From the NCBI GenBank assembly GCA_934754445.1, contig CAKVHZ010000031.1:1-6337 (forward strand): a DNA stretch of 6,337 bases. The letters are read 5' to 3'. A program made the position numbers and the translations under genes. Below are positions 1-5,882 of the stretch, piece after piece. The first letter of the stretch is position 1. The number at the start of each line of letters is the position of its first letter. The notes below the pieces were generated by a model. That model was not told where the DNA came from, ran no database searches, and worked only from the letters and a program-made list of their open reading frames with translations. The stretch comes from an uncultured Clostridia bacterium. Lineage in GTDB: Bacteria > Bacillota > Clostridia > Christensenellales > UBA1242.

Positions 1-1
1 A

Positions 2-487
2 TGTTCTCGCTATGGGGTTTTTCCTAATTTAGTTTTAACTGGTCATTTTCATGCTGATGTTAATGGTAGATATATTATGCAAGTTCCTGTTTATAAAAAT
101 GGTAAACTTGTTTCTACAAAAACTCAAGAAATGATTATTGAAAGTGCTCCAGCGCTTCAAGGTGATAGCGAATTTACTACTACAAATAATATAGATATAA
201 CTAAACCTAATGTAAATGCTTTTGATATTAGTTTTAAGAAAAATCCTTATTACAATTCTCGTAATCAAAATAGTGAAAGTCCTATTATATGGTCGGTTAA
301 TAAATTCCCAATTTTAAGAAATCAAAAAGATAGTTTTACTACTCCTAGTAAACAATATATGGAAAAATATTTAGAACCACAAACATTAAAAAGTGAAGTT
401 GATGATATAGTTAACAAAAAAGGCTTAAAAATGAATGATGTTTTTAAAAGCATCAACACTATTATAGAGGAGGTTAAAAGTTTATAA
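2..487 (+). CDS. Calcineurin-like metallophosphoesterase, C-terminal part (5' end outside window)
   Basis: The reading frame is open from the left edge, so the gene begins outside the window and only its last 161 codons are seen. The key motif is GHFHAD at 41-58, preceded by hydrophobic NLVLT. This is the last metal-binding motif (GHxH) of calcineurin-like phosphoesterases, in which the histidines bind the di-metal centre. The DxH, GDxxD and GNHE motifs would lie upstream and cannot be checked. About 140 residues follow the motif: a strand-rich, Asn/Thr-rich part and then a charged helical tail near the stop. The ATG at 77 falls after the GHFH motif and has no Shine-Dalgarno sequence, so it is not the true start. 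The stop overlaps the next gene's start (TAATG), which implies translational coupling. Substrate unknown: the superfamily includes nucleases, nucleotidases and protein phosphatases. The superfamily call is fairly secure and the function is not. Confidence 0.72.
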   Translation, partial: CSRYGVFPNLVLTGHFHADVNGRYIMQVPVYKNGKLVSTKTQEMIIESAPALQGDSEFTTTNNIDITKPNVNAFDISFKKNPYYNSRNQNSESPIIWSVNKFPILRNQKDSFTTPSKQYMEKYLEPQTLKSEVDDIVNKKGLKMNDVFKSINTIIEEVKSL

Positions 488-1668
488 TGGAAGATTTAAA
501 CAAAAAAGGATTTTTAAATAATGCCAATAAAATAGATTATATTTTAGATAAATGGTATGAAGAAAACTTTCAAAAAAAAGATGCTCACAAACTTGAAAAT
601 TATAAAATCAGCAAAGTAAACTTAACGACTAACGAAGTAGTAGAAAAATTAGATACTCCACTTGTAGAAGATTATGTAAATGAGGTTTTTGAAAAAAAGA
701 CAAAAATTGTATCGGATAATACAATTAAACTATCAAAAAACGACCAATGTTTAAATATGATTTTCTATTGCTCAACAAACTATTTTGACATTTCAAATCC
801 ACAAAAAGGTATTTGTAGTGGTAAAAATGAAGATATTTTACAAAGTTTAGCAAGTGTTAATCCGCTAGGAAAAACAATAGTAGTGTTTGGTGGAGATTTG
901 CTTGGCGAAGAATGGCCAATTAAATATTTAAAAAATGCAAGAATAGAAAATAATAAAGCATTATATTTTGGTTTAAATAAACGAAAAGCAAGATTAATTA
1001 ACGATATTAAAAAATTTTTTAATTATTCAGACAAACTTGGTTTAGATATAGATTTATATTTAATGCGTGGCTATCAAGAACACAATATTTATAAAGAACT
1101 TGGTAGAGATATTTTAGGTGAAGTAACTGAAGAACTAGCAGACAAATTTGTAGTTGATGGAGTTACAAAATTACACTATTTAGATGATGGCGTTAGTTTA
1201 GCTTTAAATGTTGTTAAAAAGAATAAAAATTCAACTTTTAATGCAACAATTGGCTTACAAACTAATATGCGTAATAAAAGTTTAACTGCAAAAAGTGAAG
1301 CAGTAGCAAGTTATAATTATAACGGAACACTTCCTACAACAATAAATTTTGTTTGTAACGGAAATTTTGCTGGAAAACTAAATGATAATACTTATCATGT
1401 TTCTGGTCAATCACAATTTTTAAGAACAACACGCGCAAAAAAACCACAACTTGCTCCTAAAGGCTATAATGTGTTTACAATTTATGTAGAAGGTGAAAAT
1501 GAATTAACCGTTCAAGAAGGTGGCGCTAATATATTTCCTGTAGATTTAGCAATGCAAAATGAGATATATAAGGCTGATAAAAAACGAGAATATTTATTAG
1601 AAGCATGTCAAGACCTTTTTAAAGAAAAATTAAATAAATTAAATTTATTAAGCGGAAAGGAATGTTAA
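487..1668 (+). CDS. Degenerate metallophosphoesterase-like protein, probable inactive partner of the upstream enzyme
   Basis: A 393-residue protein with no family I can name outright. It is preceded by AGAGGAGG at 466-473, 13 bases before the ATG, inside the end of the upstream gene. Several stretches look like worn phosphoesterase motifs in the right order. IFYCSTNYFD (92-101) sits where a strand ending in DxH is expected. VVFGGDLLG (132-140) keeps the GD of motif II. YLMRGYQEHN (191-200) sits where GNHE is expected, but Asn and His are replaced. FVCNGNFAGKLN (288-299) lines up with TGHFHADVN of the upstream protein, both His being replaced by Asn and Ala. Most metal ligands are therefore missing and it is probably not catalytic. 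The N-terminal 90 residues are charged and likely helical; the C-terminus is Lys/Leu-rich and likely helical. The 1-base overlap suggests both products work together. Homology is my inference by eye; it could be an unrelated fold. Confidence 0.6.
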   Translation: MEDLNKKGFLNNANKIDYILDKWYEENFQKKDAHKLENYKISKVNLTTNEVVEKLDTPLVEDYVNEVFEKKTKIVSDNTIKLSKNDQCLNMIFYCSTNYFDISNPQKGICSGKNEDILQSLASVNPLGKTIVVFGGDLLGEEWPIKYLKNARIENNKALYFGLNKRKARLINDIKKFFNYSDKLGLDIDLYLMRGYQEHNIYKELGRDILGEVTEELADKFVVDGVTKLHYLDDGVSLALNVVKKNKNSTFNATIGLQTNMRNKSLTAKSEAVASYNYNGTLPTTINFVCNGNFAGKLNDNTYHVSGQSQFLRTTRAKKPQLAPKGYNVFTIYVEGENELTVQEGGANIFPVDLAMQNEIYKADKKREYLLEACQDLFKEKLNKLNLLSGKEC

Positions 1669-1670
1669 TT

Positions 1671-1892
1671 ATGGAAAAAGTTTGTGATAATTGTAAAAAT
1701 TTATTAGAAAAAGATTTTGAATTTTGCCCTTACTGTTCTAATCCAATTACTGAAAAAGCAAAGGAACTTGATGAGAAAAGAACGATTAATGCTGAGTTGG
1801 TGTTATTATTAACTATGTTAAAAGAAGCTAATGATGAAAAAACTTTAAAAATTTTAGAAAAGTATATTAAACTCTTAAGTAAAGAGAAATAA
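1671..1892 (+). CDS. Small zinc-ribbon protein
   Basis: A 73-residue protein beginning MEKVCDNCKNLL. Two CxxC pairs (Cys5/Cys8 and Cys19/Cys22, the second as FCPYC) form a short zinc ribbon of the kind found at the N-terminus of many small bacterial proteins. The rest (about residues 30-73) is Glu/Lys/Leu-rich and should be helical, possibly a coiled-coil or protein-binding tail. I prefer the ATG at 1671 because AAAGGA ends nine bases upstream. The in-frame ATG at 1662 would overlap the previous stop but has the ribosome binding site almost touching it; it would add only three residues. The gene starts two bases after the preceding stop, so it is co-transcribed with the phosphoesterase pair. 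It may be an adaptor or nucleic-acid-binding accessory of that pair; no specific function can be assigned. Confidence 0.75.
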   Translation: MEKVCDNCKNLLEKDFEFCPYCSNPITEKAKELDEKRTINAELVLLLTMLKEANDEKTLKILEKYIKLLSKEK

Positions 1893-1929
1893 TTTGAATA
1901 AAATTTTATAATTAAAGCAAATTAAGAAT

Positions 1930-2565
1930 ATGAAAAAATATTTCGCAGTTTCTATTTTAATTCTTAGTTTGCTTTTTTGTTTCCCTATGTTTTCTAATTC
2001 TATAAATTCAGTGTATGCAAAAGAAATACCTAATTTAGAAATTACTTTTAAAGGTAATAGTGAAATTTTTGTCGAGCCAGATAGCGTAGACATTAATGCA
2101 GTAGTTAATCTAAAAGATTTTAATTATAAAGATTTACAAACAAATTTAGAAAATGCTTACAATAAAATTTTAAAATCTTTAAAAAAATTAGACGATAATG
2201 TTTCCGTTTCTCATAAATCTATTTCCATTTATGAAACAACTTGTGATGAATTTACAGGTTATAAAGGGTATCTTTCTTTAATGATAAATACTGAAAACTT
2301 AAATTTAATAGATAAAATTACTTTAACATGTTTAAATAATGGAGCAACTAGTGTAAATAGTAATAATTATAATTTGATCGATAAAAAACAAGCATATAAT
2401 AAAGCACTAAGTTTAGCAATTACTCAAGCAAAAGAAAAGGCATCTAGTATTTATAAAAATTTTAAAATAATTGAAATTTGCGAAGAAAGTAGTTATGATT
2501 ATTGCGATTATGGAATGATTAAAGTTAGCGTTAATGTAAATGTAAAATTTGAAATTGTAGAATAA
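1930..2565 (+). CDS. Secreted SIMPL-domain (DUF541) protein
   Basis: A 211-residue exported protein. Residues 1-30 form a signal peptide: MKKYF, a hydrophobic core, then SVYA followed by KE, a good signal peptidase I site. The mature part opens with ITFKGNSEIFVEPDSVDINAVV (residues 38-59), the SIMPL/DUF541 hallmark strand with G-x-G/S-E and PD. Later come QAYNKALSLA and ITQAKEKASSI (154-174), the conserved Ala/Lys-rich helix of the family, and a final strand VSVNVNVKFEIVE. Length fits a single-domain member. Family proteins are periplasmic or surface proteins of poorly defined role, some linked to stress tolerance. The mature part carries four cysteines (105, 134, 184, 192), which could form disulfides. 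The ribosome binding site is weak (TTAAGAAT just upstream), but this start is the one that gives the signal peptide. It follows the zinc-ribbon gene by 37 bp and is closed by a strong terminator, so it may be the last gene of that operon. Confidence 0.88.
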   Translation: MKKYFAVSILILSLLFCFPMFSNSINSVYAKEIPNLEITFKGNSEIFVEPDSVDINAVVNLKDFNYKDLQTNLENAYNKILKSLKKLDDNVSVSHKSISIYETTCDEFTGYKGYLSLMINTENLNLIDKITLTCLNNGATSVNSNNYNLIDKKQAYNKALSLAITQAKEKASSIYKNFKIIEICEESSYDYCDYGMIKVSVNVNVKFEIVE

Positions 2566-2593
2566 AAAATCGCAATCTGTTTGCGATTTTTTT
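2564..2593 (+). terminator. Intrinsic terminator after the SIMPL gene
   Basis: A perfect 12-bp stem: AAAAAATCGCAA (2564-2575) pairs with TTGCGATTTTTT (2581-2592) around the five-base loop TCTGT. The T-run closes the stem and continues to 2593. It overlaps the stop codon of the SIMPL gene. The A-run on the 5' side means it could also stop transcripts coming from the right. Confidence 0.9.
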
Positions 2594-2921
2594 ACCATAA
2601 AAACTAACAATGTATTAAAATTTTATACAAGTATTTGTGTTCTTAGGCTGATTTCTTACAAGAAATTACGATTTTAATCAAAATCTAAATTCTCAATATC
2701 AAATAAATCATCATTAAAAAGATGTGTTGTGTTGCTGGAGATGAACTTAGTAAACGTTGGAAATAATAAATATCAGCATAAATAATTTAGCCATTTTTGA
2801 TGTTATATAACTTATTAATATAAAATGACTTTAATAAAATGTAAAAAAATAAAGGATTTTTTAAAAAATTTCTTGTATTTATATTTGTAGGAATTATTAC
2901 AAAAGATTTTTGGGAGAAAAA
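2594..2921. other. Spacer of about 330 bp: hairpins, candidate promoter, possible gene debris
   Basis: No full gene is seen here. Two small hairpins sit side by side: ATTTCT (2651-2656) with AGAAAT (2661-2666), and GATTTT (2670-2675) with AAAATC (2680-2685). Two short coding-looking pieces follow. On the plus strand 2722-2766 reads MCCVAGDELSKRWK then stop, with no good ribosome binding site. On the minus strand, the same triplet register at 2674-2724 reads HLFNDDLFDIENLDFD then stop, in A/T-biased codons. Both look more like remnants or chance than functional genes. A 14-bp A/T palindrome (2856-2869) lies in the presumed leader of the next gene. Confidence 0.55.
2797..2824 (+). promoter_or_regulatory. 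Candidate sigma-70-type promoter for the phosphatase/ADP-ribosylglycohydrolase operon
   Basis: TTGATG (2797-2802), a 16-bp spacer and TATAAA (2819-2824). This is close to consensus and correctly oriented, about 100 bp before the first gene of the operon and downstream of the SIMPL terminator, so a promoter is needed in this spacer. In such AT-rich DNA, -10-like hexamers are common, so this is tentative. Confidence 0.4.
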
Positions 2922-3617
2922 ATGGCAACTTATTTTATTGCGGATATTCATGCTCATTATGATTTGTTTATTAAATTGCTGGGAAAAATTAACTTTTCGA
3001 GTAACGACAAAATGATAATTTTGGGCGATATTATAGATAAAGGCGACAGTTCTATAAAAATGATAAAATTCGTTCGGAATTGTCCTAATATTCAAATGAT
3101 TTTAGGTAATCATGAATATTATTTTTTACAAGAATATCATAATTTAATGAAAAATTTTAAAGACGGCGAAGATATAGATAATATTTTAATAAAACTACAA
3201 AAATATTTTCCTGATGAAAATGTAAAACTAGATTGGGACGATATTGATTATTTAGATAATTTGCCTTATTATATAGAAACTGAAAAGTATATTTGTGTTC
3301 ATGCAGGTCTTGAAACTGACATAAATGATAACATAAAGCCATTAGATAAAACTGATTATAATTATTTTTTATTTGATAGAACACTTAAAAGTGCTAGTTT
3401 TATTCCTAAAATTAACAAAACGATAATTTTTGGACATACACCTTGCTATTATGATAATTCTACAGGGGAATTTATCAAAACTCCACGCCAAGAAGTATTA
3501 AATCCACAAAAACTTGAAGATTATTCAAAAATTAGATTAGATACTGGTGTGTATATCACAAATATGCTAGGAACTTTAAGACTAGAAGATATGAAAGAGT
3601 TTTATGTAAGAGAGTGA
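2922..3617 (+). CDS. PPP-family metallophosphoesterase (ApaH/PrpE/Ser-Thr phosphatase-like)
   Basis: A 231-residue enzyme with every signature of the PPP phosphoesterase family in order. These are DIHAH (Asp8, His10), GDIIDKG (35-41, the GDxxDRG motif with Lys for Arg), GNHE (62-65), HAGLE (127-131), GHTP (171-174) and a late LDTG. These residues bind two metal ions and the phosphate, so it should be active. Relatives include diadenosine tetraphosphatases (ApaH, PrpE) and bacterial Ser/Thr or Tyr protein phosphatases; the motifs do not decide between them. No signal peptide, so cytoplasmic. The start is the ATG at 2922, five bases after GGGAG (2912-2916). A TTG at 2910 would overlap that ribosome binding site and add four residues, so I reject it. 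The stop TGA is directly followed by TAA. The ADP-ribosylglycohydrolase gene follows after 48 bp without a terminator, suggesting co-transcription and linked roles in nucleotide or ADP-ribose metabolism. Confidence 0.9.
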   Translation: MATYFIADIHAHYDLFIKLLGKINFSSNDKMIILGDIIDKGDSSIKMIKFVRNCPNIQMILGNHEYYFLQEYHNLMKNFKDGEDIDNILIKLQKYFPDENVKLDWDDIDYLDNLPYYIETEKYICVHAGLETDINDNIKPLDKTDYNYFLFDRTLKSASFIPKINKTIIFGHTPCYYDNSTGEFIKTPRQEVLNPQKLEDYSKIRLDTGVYITNMLGTLRLEDMKEFYVRE

Positions 3618-3665
3618 TAAAAAAAAGAAAAAATAACAAGTATAGGTAAAATATTAGGAGAAAAG

Positions 3666-4529
3666 ATGCTACTAGAAAATGCTATAGAAAATAATGATAT
3701 TATATTTGAAAAAATTTCTAATATAATGGGAGCAATAGCAGGAGATATAATTGGCTCGGTTTACGAATTTGAAGGAATTAAAAATAAAGATTTACCTTTT
3801 TTTATAGATGGTTGTCGTTTTACTGATGATACTGTTATGACTTGTGCAATTTTAAAAGCTCTTCTTGATTGTAAAGGAAAATATAAAAATCTTTCAAAAT
3901 TTGCAATAAAAAATATGCAAGAGATAGGTAAAAGATATCAAAATGCTGGTTATGGTAGCAGTTTTAATAACTGGTTATATGAAGAAAGACCTAAGCCATA
4001 TAACTCGTATGGTAATGGCTCAGGAATGAGAGTAAGTCCTGTTGCGTATTTTGCAAAAGATATAAATGAAGTAAAAATGCTATCAAAAAAGGTTACAGAA
4101 GTAACACATAATCATATTGAGGGCATTAAAGGTGCTGAAGCCACAGCTGTTGCAACTTATTTAGCACTTCAAAAAAAATCAAAAGATGAGATAAAAAAAT
4201 ATATTGAAGACAATTATTATTCGCTTAATTTTAATGATGACGATTTATTTAAAAATTATAGATTTAACGAAACATCGCAAGAAACAGTGCCACAATCTAT
4301 TTATGCTTTTTTAATTACTAATAGTTATGAAGAAGCAATAAAAAAAACAATCTCTTGGGGCGGAGATACTGATACAATGGGTGCAATTACTGGAGCAATA
4401 GCAGGAGCGTTTTATGGAGTTCCAAAAGCGATTGCACAAAAAGCAATTAGTTATCTAACCGAATATTTAAAACAAGTATTAATCGATTTTACGAATATTT
4501 ACAAAAATGGTTATGAAAATTTAGTATAA
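3666..4529 (+). CDS. ADP-ribosylglycohydrolase family protein (DraG/ARH-like)
   Basis: A 287-residue enzyme of the ADP-ribosylglycohydrolase family, which removes ADP-ribose from proteins or small ligands using two Mg ions. Visible motifs in order are MGAIAGDIIGSVYEF (21-35), the usual family N-terminus; FTDDT (52-56), metal ligands; GNGSGMRVSPVAYFA (116-130); THNHIEGIKGAEA (147-159); SQETVPQSIYAFL; and WGGDTDT (231-237), metal ligands, followed by the Gly/Ala helix MGAITGAIAGAFYGVP. All key acidic residues are present, so it is probably active. The start at 3666 has AGGAG five bases upstream. The internal ATG at 3726 would give the more usual family length but has no ribosome binding site, so a 20-residue N-terminal extension is likely real. 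The exact substrate (Arg, Ser, DNA base, O-acetyl-ADP-ribose) cannot be read off. Cytoplasmic, second gene of the operon with the PPP phosphatase. Confidence 0.92.
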   Translation: MLLENAIENNDIIFEKISNIMGAIAGDIIGSVYEFEGIKNKDLPFFIDGCRFTDDTVMTCAILKALLDCKGKYKNLSKFAIKNMQEIGKRYQNAGYGSSFNNWLYEERPKPYNSYGNGSGMRVSPVAYFAKDINEVKMLSKKVTEVTHNHIEGIKGAEATAVATYLALQKKSKDEIKKYIEDNYYSLNFNDDDLFKNYRFNETSQETVPQSIYAFLITNSYEEAIKKTISWGGDTDTMGAITGAIAGAFYGVPKAIAQKAISYLTEYLKQVLIDFTNIYKNGYENLV

Positions 4530-4567
4530 ATAAAAGCATACGCTGTTTTAATAAATCAAAAAATATA

Positions 4568-4596
4568 TTGACAATTACAGAAAATATGTATATAAT
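4568..4596 (+). promoter_or_regulatory. Perfect-consensus sigma-70 promoter of the attenuated M20 gene
   Basis: TTGACA (4568-4573), exactly 17 bp of spacer, then TATAAT (4591-4596). Both hexamers and the spacing are ideal. Transcription should start near 4603, just before the ribosome binding site of the leader peptide. A promoter this strong suggests that control is exerted after initiation. Confidence 0.92.
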
Positions 4597-4618
4597 GAAA
4601 ATATAAAGGAGATGAAAT

Positions 4619-4651
4619 ATGTTTAATTCTTTTGTTTTGTGGCATTTTTAA
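4619..4651 (+). CDS. Leader peptide MFNSFVLWHF of the attenuator
   Basis: A ten-codon ORF encoding MFNSFVLWHF, ending in TAA at 4649-4651. It is preceded by AAAGGAG (4605-4611) with a seven-base gap to the ATG, as good a ribosome binding site as any in the window. It starts about 16 bases after the predicted transcription start. Its stop lies four bases before the first terminator stem (4655), so a ribosome at the end of the peptide would cover the first strand of that stem. The peptide is unusually rich in large hydrophobic and aromatic residues (three Phe, one Trp, plus Val, Leu, His), including FVLWHF at the end. It therefore looks like a cis-acting sensor of amino-acid supply or ribosome stalling and not like a protein with its own job. 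Existence and position are clear; the signal it senses is not. Confidence 0.8.
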   Translation: MFNSFVLWHF

Positions 4652-4654
4652 AAT

Positions 4655-4689
4655 AAGCGTTCGCAAAGTGTGTTTTGTGAATGCTTTTT
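4655..4689 (+). terminator. Attenuator terminator T1
   Basis: A 13-bp stem: AAGCGTTCGCAAA (4655-4667) with TTTGTGAATGCTT (4674-4686), including two G-U pairs, around the six-base loop 4668-4673. It is followed by a short T-run (4685-4689). It begins four bases after the leader stop codon, so a ribosome finishing the leader would block it. Confidence 0.75.
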
Positions 4690-4741
4690 CGTGTTTCACA
4701 AAACATATTTAAGGAATTATAAAATATATTTAAATATAATT

Positions 4742-4785
4742 AGTCCGTTGGTATGTTTTGTTTAATCAAAATCAACGGGCTTTTT
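4742..4785 (+). terminator. Attenuator terminator T2
   Basis: AGTCCGTTG (4742-4750) pairs with CAACGGGCT (4773-4781), with one G-U pair. An inner stem GTTTTG (4755-4760) pairs with CAAAAT (4767-4772) around the loop TTTAAT, leaving a four-base bulge at 4751-4754. The T-run is 4781-4785. It ends 20 bases before the M20 start codon, so transcripts must pass it to express that gene. Its inner strand can instead pair with strand 3 of the attenuator. Confidence 0.85.
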
Positions 4786-4805
4786 AATTATAAGGAGATA
4801 TATAT

Positions 4806-5882
4806 ATGAAATATTTAGAAAAATTGGTTGCAATTAAATCAAATGAAAATTGCGACGAAATTATAGACTACATAAAAAGTGAATTAAAAGATAAGGTTGA
4901 AGAAATTGTTGTTGCTGGCATTACAACAAAAGTTTTAATTATAGGAATTAATACAAAATTAAAAAATATAACCCCTATTGTTTTAGCAGGTCACATAGAT
5001 ACGGTTAGTGCTAATGCATCTTTATATCGAACAAATCCATTTTTATTAACTGAAACTGATGGAAAATGTTATGGACTTGGAAGTATAGATATGAAAAGTT
5101 TTACGGCTATTATATTAGATAAAATACAAGAACTTAAAAATTTTAATATTCCAATAGTTTTTGCATTAACGACAGATGAAGAAACGAAGTTAAAATCTGT
5201 AGAACTTATGACTAAAACATTTGACGAATTAAATATAAAACCTAAGTTCACAATATTAGGAGAACCAACAAAAAGTGAATTTAATTTATCTTCTAATGCT
5301 TGCTATGAATATTGTGTTAAGTTTTTTGGGATTGCTTGCCACAGCAGTAAAATTAAAGAAGGCGTAAATGCTATTTGTGCTATGGCAAAAGTTATTAGTT
5401 TTATAGAATTAAATCAAACAAAATATAAACTAACTTCAAATTGTGGAGTGGCTAAAGGTGGAGAAGTTGTAAATAAAGTACCAGATTATGCCGAAATTAA
5501 TTTTGATATAAGGTCAACTTCGCCAGAAGATGTAAATAAATTTATTTTTGATATTGAAAAATATTTATCAAAATTAAAACAAGAATATATTGGGCTTTCA
5601 ATAGAAATAGTTAAACTATTAGCAATACCTGCCTTTAATATGTTAGATAACAACAAAATAAAAGCGATAGCAAAAGAATTAAATATAAAAATAGATTCTT
5701 TTTGTGGTGGTTGTGAAGCGGGTTATTATACTTCTTTTTCTGGTGATGCAGTGATTTTTGGTGTTGGCGATTTATCGTTAGCACACAAACCAAATGAATA
5801 TGTTGTAAAAAGTGAATATTATGATTATTCAAATAAACTTATTTCTCTATTAGAATGTATTAAAAAATATTATTTTGACTAA
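4806..5882 (+). CDS. M20 family peptidase/deacylase (ArgE/DapE/acetylornithine deacetylase-like)
   Basis: A 358-residue cytoplasmic zinc hydrolase of the M20 family, which removes acyl groups from amino acids (ArgE, DapE) or cleaves short peptides. All active-site residues of the family are in place: GHIDTV (His63, Asp65), GSIDMK (Asp95, bridging ligand), TDEE (general base Glu125, ligand Glu126), GEPT (Glu153) and AHKPNE (His327). The lid/dimerization domain runs from about 165 to 270 and includes GIACHSS (His179) and NFDIRSTSP. Length is near the usual 350-400. AGGAG at 4793-4797 lies eight bases before the ATG. The tandem-terminator leader upstream points to control by translation of the leader peptide, fitting a role in scavenging amino acids or peptides. 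Closest in style to acetylornithine deacetylase/succinyl-diaminopimelate desuccinylase-like proteins. No arg or dap neighbours are present, so the substrate is open. Confidence 0.9.
   Translation: MKYLEKLVAIKSNENCDEIIDYIKSELKDKVEEIVVAGITTKVLIIGINTKLKNITPIVLAGHIDTVSANASLYRTNPFLLTETDGKCYGLGSIDMKSFTAIILDKIQELKNFNIPIVFALTTDEETKLKSVELMTKTFDELNIKPKFTILGEPTKSEFNLSSNACYEYCVKFFGIACHSSKIKEGVNAICAMAKVISFIELNQTKYKLTSNCGVAKGGEVVNKVPDYAEINFDIRSTSPEDVNKFIFDIEKYLSKLKQEYIGLSIEIVKLLAIPAFNMLDNNKIKAIAKELNIKIDSFCGGCEAGYYTSFSGDAVIFGVGDLSLAHKPNEYVVKSEYYDYSNKLISLLECIKKYYFD

Larger units (their letters stand above)
4655..4785 (+). promoter_or_regulatory. Transcription attenuator with mutually exclusive hairpins
   Basis: Four strands can pair in competing ways. 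Strand 1 (4657-4667, GCGTTCGCAAA) pairs with strand 2 (4674-4684, TTTGTGAATGC) to form the first terminator. Strand 2 extended (4671-4681, TGTTTTGTGAA) pairs perfectly over 11 bp with strand 3 (4695-4705, TTCACAAAACA), which would break the first terminator. Strand 3 shifted (4698-4707, ACAAAACATA) pairs perfectly over 10 bp with strand 4 (4752-4761, TATGTTTTGT) inside the second terminator, which would break that one. Together with the leader peptide directly upstream, this is the layout of a ribosome-controlled attenuator for the M20 gene. The pairings are read directly from the sequence; which state is the 'on' state is inference. Confidence 0.82.

Noticed and set aside
1662..1670. ATG at 1662 as start of the zinc-ribbon protein
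   Set aside because: The Shine-Dalgarno sequence is adjacent to this ATG, while spacing to the ATG at 1671 is normal.
1907..1912. TATAAT before the SIMPL gene as a promoter -10
   Set aside because: No recognisable -35 at the right distance (GAGAAA at 1884-1889) and the hexamer is common in such AT-rich DNA.
2910..2924. TTG at 2910 as start of the PPP phosphatase
   Set aside because: It overlaps the GGGAG ribosome binding site that fits the ATG at 2922; the family motif DxH also begins properly after MATYFIA.
3615..3620. TGA followed by TAA as a hint of a Mycoplasma-type code
   Set aside because: All Trp codons seen in the genes are TGG and none of the genes contains internal TGA, so TGA is a stop here.
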